Position numbers and translations under genes: made by a program. Source: Acipenser ruthenus (taxonomy: Eukaryota; Chordata; Actinopteri; Acipenseriformes; Acipenseridae). From it: a stretch of 64,000 nucleotides of DNA. Position 1 is the stretch's first letter, and each line of letters opens with the position of its first letter. Below the pieces are notes generated by a model. The model searched no databases, was not told where the DNA came from, and worked only from the letters and a program-made list of their open reading frames with translations. The DNA lies in contig NC_081244.1 of NCBI RefSeq assembly GCF_902713425.1, positions 5,295,534-5,359,533 of the forward strand, in the 5' to 3' direction. This document shows positions 58,606 through 64,000 of the stretch, piece by piece.

Positions 58606-59354
58606 ATTGACGTCAATTAAACGTAGTTGTGTCGAATCTGCTTTCGAGTTTATAAATGGGCGGGACGGTCGGAAAAGCTTCGTGAATGGTCAGTTTGAAT
58701 TTGATTTGAAAGATACAGAGGCGCGAAGATGTGACTTGTTTTCAATTCACTGACGCCTTAGCAACCAAAGCTGTTAAAATAACGCTCCTAATTTCAATTT
58801 TGGTGTATTTATTACAGAACAACGCAATGCTTTTGAATGTGAATACAATAGCAAAACGAGAGTGTTTTTAACAATGGTACTGTTTCTGACTGGGACAACA
58901 AATTAAGTCTGAAAACTGTAACAATTTTCCTGGGATTACTGGTAACCCTACTTCATACAGTCATTGTATGAAAAAAAAATGTAAACAGATTCAAAGTTTC
59001 AACAAATTACAGATTTGTGCATTTATGGAGCACAAGTAAAAATTAGAATTGTTTTTTTTTTTTTTGTATTTCAGATTTATGTATTGAAAAGTGAACTGTG
59101 AAAAAAAACTGCCTGTAAAGTATCTTACTAATAAACAAATATGAGAAAAAGATACGCAGTATACATAGTTATTTGGGTAGGGGTGGCAAATGACACGTCG
59201 GGTTATATAAAAGCAACCGGTGGTTTTATTTTACTTTATTTGTCCAGCTATAGTAAATCCAGCTTTTAAAGCCACCTTTTAAAATCACGGACCACAAAAC
59301 GTATGGGGTAATTAGTCAAACTAATGTAACCCTTTTGTGTGTGTGTGTGTATAC

Positions 59355-59355
59355 A

Positions 59356-59432
<77 letters not shown>
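59355..59432. repeat. (TA)n microsatellite
   Basis: Long TA run after (GT)n. A second TA run follows at 59571-59628. Confidence 0.95.
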
Positions 59433-59437
<5 letters not shown>

Positions 59438-59563
59438 GGGACCTATGGAAGTTGCAAATGCATGAGGATGTCATCTCTCCCACATAAAGCAATAAAAAAT
59501 ATATTTATGATGTGTTCAGGTATTTTCAATATTTAATGCGCGCAAGTGTTAATGTGGCCTTAT

Positions 59564-59570
<7 letters not shown>

Positions 59571-59628
<58 letters not shown>
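59571..59628. repeat. (TA)n microsatellite
   Basis: Pure TA run about 300 bp upstream of the CCAAT promoter of the gene starting at 60041. Confidence 0.95.
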
Positions 59629-59631
<3 letters not shown>

Positions 59632-59919
59632 ATAATTACACCGATAATGTATTGCAGGTTTTTCGTCGCGGTGTTATCTAAAGAAGTTAAGAAAGTTGAA
59701 GTCGGAAATTTAAAGCCGTGTCATTTTCCGTGAATCTAAACTTCCTTTTCTCTGGTAACACTGTAATCAGCACTGAGTAATCGATATATATATATTTTTT
59801 GGTCGTTATCACTTCCAGTATATATATTATATCTCTGATATAAAACACTGACTCTTTCAACCTCAAGGGAAAAGTATTCAGGCACGGTTTTGGTCTGCAC
59901 AAAGGTGAGTGACATGTGC

Positions 59920-60053
59920 TCTCGTCCAATCGCCACCGACGCTGGGCGGCACAGGCCAATGGCATCGCAGCAGGAGGGGGGGCGTGTCATCGCCAAAGCA
60001 GGTTCCTTGCCGCCTTCTTTTTAGACTCACTGAATTCAAGATGGCTGTTCCAG
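59920..60053 (+). promoter_or_regulatory. CCAAT promoter and first coding exon of an unidentified gene
   Basis: CCAAT at 59926 and 59956 (30 bp apart) in a GC-rich stretch (about 59925-60015) precedes AAGATGGCTGTTCCAG/gtaggt, with ATG at 60041 and a consensus donor at 60053/60054. The context AAGATGG is a good Kozak match. Only M-A-V-P plus one base is encoded, so the gene cannot be named, and its next exon is not seen before 64000. Confidence 0.5.
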
Positions 60054-62080
60054 GTAGGTGGCATTTTTTGTAAATATGTTCAAGGTGTTTAGAGGGCAGG
60101 GGAAACCTCGGCAGCTCCGCAAGCTCGTTTGAGACTGTGTTTGGAGACCCCAAGCCTCTCCTGGATTTTAAACAGGCTTGTGTTTTCGAAAAAAAAAAAC
60201 GACACTTTTAAAAAAAAAAAAAAAAAAAATACGGACCTCAATACTAATCCGCACACAGTGCTCTGAAATAAAGAGACAATTCTGCAAACTAAGTGTTTTC
60301 AGTGAGTTCCAAATGAGTTTTGTCCGTTAGGCACGAAAGGCTAAATAAAGGGGTTTATTTAATAACGTCGTTATGCTTTTAGAGGTTTGCTAACTGCACG
60401 TCACGGTAAACTCGCCTGACTGAGAAAACTCCAACATACATGTTCGGGACATTTTTTTTATGTCCCCTCTTGTTCGACGTGAGAGTGGACCTGCTAAACT
60501 GATTAAACATCGTTTAAAGTTCAGGAAACTATGAAAAAAAAAGAACCACCTCTAGTTAAAGTTATTGAGATACCTCTTCCTACTCAAAACTTTACGCTGA
60601 TCATAAAACTTCGAGTGTTGAGTTTATGTTACTTTTTACACTAGATACTGTGATTCGAGCCACAAATTAGATCATACACACAACATTAATATTACAGCAA
60701 TTATATATTTTTGGTACATTTTAGTGTTTTTGCGTATGTCGACAGGCAGAAGTTTATTGCACCATACCGTTTCAAAAACATTACGCACTCTATTTAAAGA
60801 TATAATACCTTCACTTATGTGAGGTGAAACGGATTCCTTAGTCAGTCATGTTTTGTGGCAAAAATCACTTATCATTTCAGTTAAATCTTGGGATTGTGAG
60901 AGGGTACCACAAGAGTATACAAGAGTTGGTATAATGTGCTTTTCTGGGGGTGTAAATGACAATTCATTAATTGATTATCACTAACAGTTGTATCAGCTGT
61001 ATTGCGAGTGGATATTTCAAGGGAACCATTCCATTTCCCAAATGTAGGAAACACTTTATTCTGGAGACTGGGAGACCTGGTTTGAGGTTGCTGTATCAAA
61101 ACCCAAGCGCCCTCTCTGGTGTGCCATGAAGTGCCCTAAAGCCTAGTCTCCTGAAAGCTCCAAGCTACAAAATGTCATCCTGTTCCCTCAACTTCAGTGA
61201 CCTGGCTATAGCTGTACAGCACAACATCGCATATCCGAACCCCTGTGGACTGGAGTATAGGCGCATATGTGAAAAAGTCGGATTTGCGAACATCTATAGA
61301 ACAATTATTTTCACATCCATAAATAGGTTAGTGAACAAAAACAACAAGCAAACTGCTTAAAACACGGGGACATTTTTTTTTGCTTTAAAAGTAAGCAGAC
61401 GTAAACGAGATTAATTAGACTACAAGTACACAGCGTTGCTATGCGGTTTGCTGTAAGCCATCTCCACGCAAGGCTTAAAAAAAAAAAATACAAAACAAAC
61501 GGTAAATGTACAGTAACCTGCATTTGATGGCTTCTTTCTTAACTCTAGAAGTCCCTGCCTCCCTGGTTCTGCTTTCTTAATATCTCTGTCACAGTACTAT
61601 GCGCTCTTTCTTGATATTGCCAACAGCTGATAAGCAGCTCGATTTGAATATTGCTTCGGCTATTTTAAACAAACGGCCAGTAAGCATTGCGTTTATGAAG
61701 CTTGCTTTGTTTAATTCATTTAAAAGCTACGACAACACACTGCCAATATCTGCAGGCGTGCGCTCCATTATATAAACACATTGCACAAAAAAAAAAAGCT
61801 TTCTCGACTGGTGTATTGAAACGTCTCTGCTACATGCAGCTGACTGACACACGCACACAGCCTGCCTCTCTCAAAGAGGAACGCACCAAAATGTACAGAT
61901 TTTCTTTCTGCCATTACTTTTCTTGTACAAAAACACTTTTGTCCCTGAATGTTTTGATTCATCGTAACTAATCGTTGCTTTTGCTGTGACTGGTGTGCTT
62001 TCAAAGACACAGCATTGCTTCATATAGACACTCGGGGTAGGATAGTTCAGACACAAACTTAACACGCAAGTGCTGGACTG
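60054..62080. other. Presumed intron, no exon recognised
   Basis: AT-rich sequence downstream of the donor at 60053. I find no convincing coding exon or known repeat. If the first exon is real, the intron extends to at least the window end. Confidence 0.4.
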
Positions 62081-62088
62081 AAATCTAC

Positions 62089-62460
62089 AGCTCTGGCCAA
62101 AAGTTTTGCATCATCTAAAATTTTAGAATTTAGATATCATCAAATTCTTACCCAGGGTGACTTACAGTTGTATACAAAATAAAACACATATCAAGAATTA
62201 CAGTACAGTTAAGAGCAAGATACAAAATACAATGACTGCAATAAGAGTGAATACAAAACACATCACGATTTGATATCGGGGCAGCTCAAGAGCAGATAAC
62301 AGTGTTGATAGTTACATCAGGGTTAGACATGAGTGGAAGTGAAATACAAGATACTACAGATTGTGTTTTAGTGCTTAAATACAGTAAAATAGGGAGCAGA
62401 TAAGTGCAGGTTAACGTGCATTAAAGCCTTCCAGAAGGGAAGAGTTGCAAAATAATTAAC
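62089..62460. mobile_element. Tc1-type terminus and L2-like fragment
   Basis: 62089-62125 reads TACAGCTCTGGCCAAAAG and onward, matching the Tc1-type end at 3495. It is followed from about 62145 by 'cttacccagggtgacttaca' and a long stretch of repeats such as 'agagcaagatacaaaataca' typical of L2-type LINE 3' ends. No open frame survives. Confidence 0.4.
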
Positions 62461-63329
62461 AATAAAACAACGTGTTTTAAAAACACCAAACCATACATTT
62501 AAATAATAATACAAAATAAACTAAATACACACAGAGACGAGGTGTACTCCGTCACAGGATCTATTCAGTCTAAAACAGCAGTCACCAACACTGTGCCAAG
62601 TTTGTGCTCGTATATATAATCTGAAATACTGCGATACTATTGTATTGGGAATGGAACTCAATTCATTATAGCCTACTTCCTTCATTTTAATGTCAATTAA
62701 TATTAGATTTTGCGATGCCTAGTTAGTTAAACGTCACAACGTAAATGTGATCTTGAGTCCAAATCTAGGGAAAATACGAAGAAAAGAAAAAAACCGCAGA
62801 CATTTTAAGTAGATATCTGCGGAGTGTTTTGCGAAGAATCTTGGGTGTTTAGTATTTGCATTAAATGGCTTATAAAAAATGGAAATCAAGTAAGAATAAC
62901 CCATATCAAACAATTTATGGGTTCCGAACTTCTGATTTTAATGTGTATCAAGCGTTTTTTTTTAGAAACTTGTCAAACAAAAACATTACATCACATGAGA
63001 CTTCTTTAGTGGGCCACATTTTCATAGCCTTAACTCCAGCCTACTACTTTTTTGAAGGCGACAAAACGTCTGTTAATTTAACAAAACTAGAACCGAACCA
63101 ATAAGTTTTATGTTTCAGTACCCTTTAGCATAATTATGATGACGATGTAGCTGCAGATTCTGCAGATTTGCCACAGACTGCTAGGCTTGTGTTCTGAAGG
63201 TTCATTCGCGAGCCAGGAATTCGAAAGTAATTCTAAACCTTCGAAGGTCCGCCAGCTGGAGTTCACCAACTAGGGGTACCAATAGAGGTTGTAATGTTTC
63301 AGTAAAATATATACCAAATACCTAGTGTA

Positions 63330-63468
63330 CAAGACATTGTAAGATAAGTGCTGTGGTAGCATGAGTATGAAACATTAACGCTAATAATAAATTTAATTTT
63401 GAAAACGGAATTATCAGTGTTAATGTTTCATACTCATGCTATCATAGATCTTCTCTTACAGTGTCGTG
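63330..63468. repeat. Inverted repeat with about 50-bp arms
   Basis: Left arm 63330-63379 and right arm 63419-63468 pair along most of their length, with a 26-base perfect core (gtatgaaacattaa at its centre). The loop is about 39 bp and AT-rich. It could be a foldback MITE or a transcribed hairpin. Confidence 0.75.
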
Positions 63469-63876
63469 CAGCACAACGCTTGCAGTATTTTTAAAACATA
63501 AACATGCTGACTTAATTGCAACCACTCATCAGAGTGTGGCAACAAAACAAGTACAGACATTGGTATCACTTTAGTGTTTTAACAAGTTGTTGTATTTTAA
63601 GCAGAATATTGGTGGCAACTAACTTGCTCCTGAAGTGGCACCCCAGCAATTAGACTGGCAACCAATTTCTTTTGGACTGGAGCCATTGGTTCCTAGGCAA
63701 AAACTGTGTCTAGACCCCTGATTTGTATTTGACCAAAAGTGCTTTAGCGGTGTTCTTGTAAACACCTGCACAAGCAAATGAGACCGTTGTGTGTTTATGT
63801 TTCATGCTTCATTTACTGTATTGTATCTTGACAACACTGCTGATACCCAGCCCTAACCAGGACCCAGAACTGGACA

Positions 63877-64000
63877 GCAGTGTGGAGTAGTGGTTAGGGC
63901 TCTGGAGTCTTGACCGGAGGGTCGTGGGTTCAATCCCAGGTGGGGGACACTGCTACTGTACCCTTGAGCAAGGTGCTTTACCTAGATTGCTCCAGTGAAA
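63877..64000 (+). mobile_element. tRNA-derived SINE, cut by window end
   Basis: Head GCAGTGTGGAGTAGTGGTTA, then GGTTCAATCCC and 'ttgagcaaggtgctttacct'. It is the same family as 34669 and 57150 and continues beyond the window. Confidence 0.88.

Noticed and set aside
60041-60053. Naming the MAVP... exon as vdac or smpd4
   Set aside because: The base after the fourth codon does not fit the next codon of either protein as I remember them; four residues are too few.

Overview
The window is nuclear DNA from a vertebrate, most likely a ray-finned fish. It holds spliced vertebrate genes (porcn, an alpha-tubulin of the TUBA3 type, imp4 pieces, two PYRIN-domain genes), eukaryotic tRNA genes, CR1-type LINEs, tRNA-derived SINEs, Tc1/mariner and hAT transposons and very many microsatellites. 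The CR1 and SINE families remind me of sturgeon and paddlefish sequence, but that is recollection and not a search result.

Layout. 2.7-14.8 kb: a complete porcupine gene (porcn, minus strand) with 13 coding exons, a likely 5' untranslated exon and a CCAAT-rich promoter. Its introns carry minisatellites and microsatellites, several lying against splice acceptors. 15-16.3 kb: a LINE 3' end, a SINE and simple repeats. 17.1-19.7 kb: tRNA-Phe and tRNA-His genes, mirrored at 29.6-31.7 kb as an inverted repeat with a spacer of about 10 kb. The spacer holds a CR1 tail, an apparently intact Tc1-like transposon (22.3-23.9 kb) and a two-exon PYRIN-domain gene (25.3-28.4 kb). A second, inverted copy of that gene lies at 35.4-36.5 kb. 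Both copies end in a BESS-like motif. 33.2-34.3 kb holds a decayed Tc1 relic. 37-40.2 kb is layered SINE, LINE and simple-repeat sequence with an imp4 exon fragment.

40.65-43.69 kb is an apparently complete hAT transposon with an 847-residue open frame and a perfect 8-bp target duplication, inserted in an older TTF-finger (hAT-like) gene relic. 44.1-50.9 kb is a tRNA array: three tandem units of about 2.25 kb, each with tRNA-Phe(+), tRNA-His(-) and tRNA-Glu(+), preceded by an inverted Phe/Glu pair. Two of the units also carry a promoter/first-exon-like segment that also occurs beside the imp4 exon fragment. 51.4-53.1 kb has another imp4 exon fragment and the imp4 last exon. 53.6-58.6 kb is a complete TUBA3-type alpha-tubulin gene on the minus strand. 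A CCAAT promoter and a short first coding exon of an unidentified plus-strand gene lie at 59.9-60.05 kb.

In all I count 20 intact tRNA genes (8 Phe-GAA, 8 His-GTG, 4 Glu-TTC) and two tRNA relics. The most novel item is the inverted pair of PYRIN-BESS genes. The region from 17 to 51 kb has evidently been reshaped by repeated tandem and inverted duplication. I saw no convincing retroviral, LTR or Polinton element.
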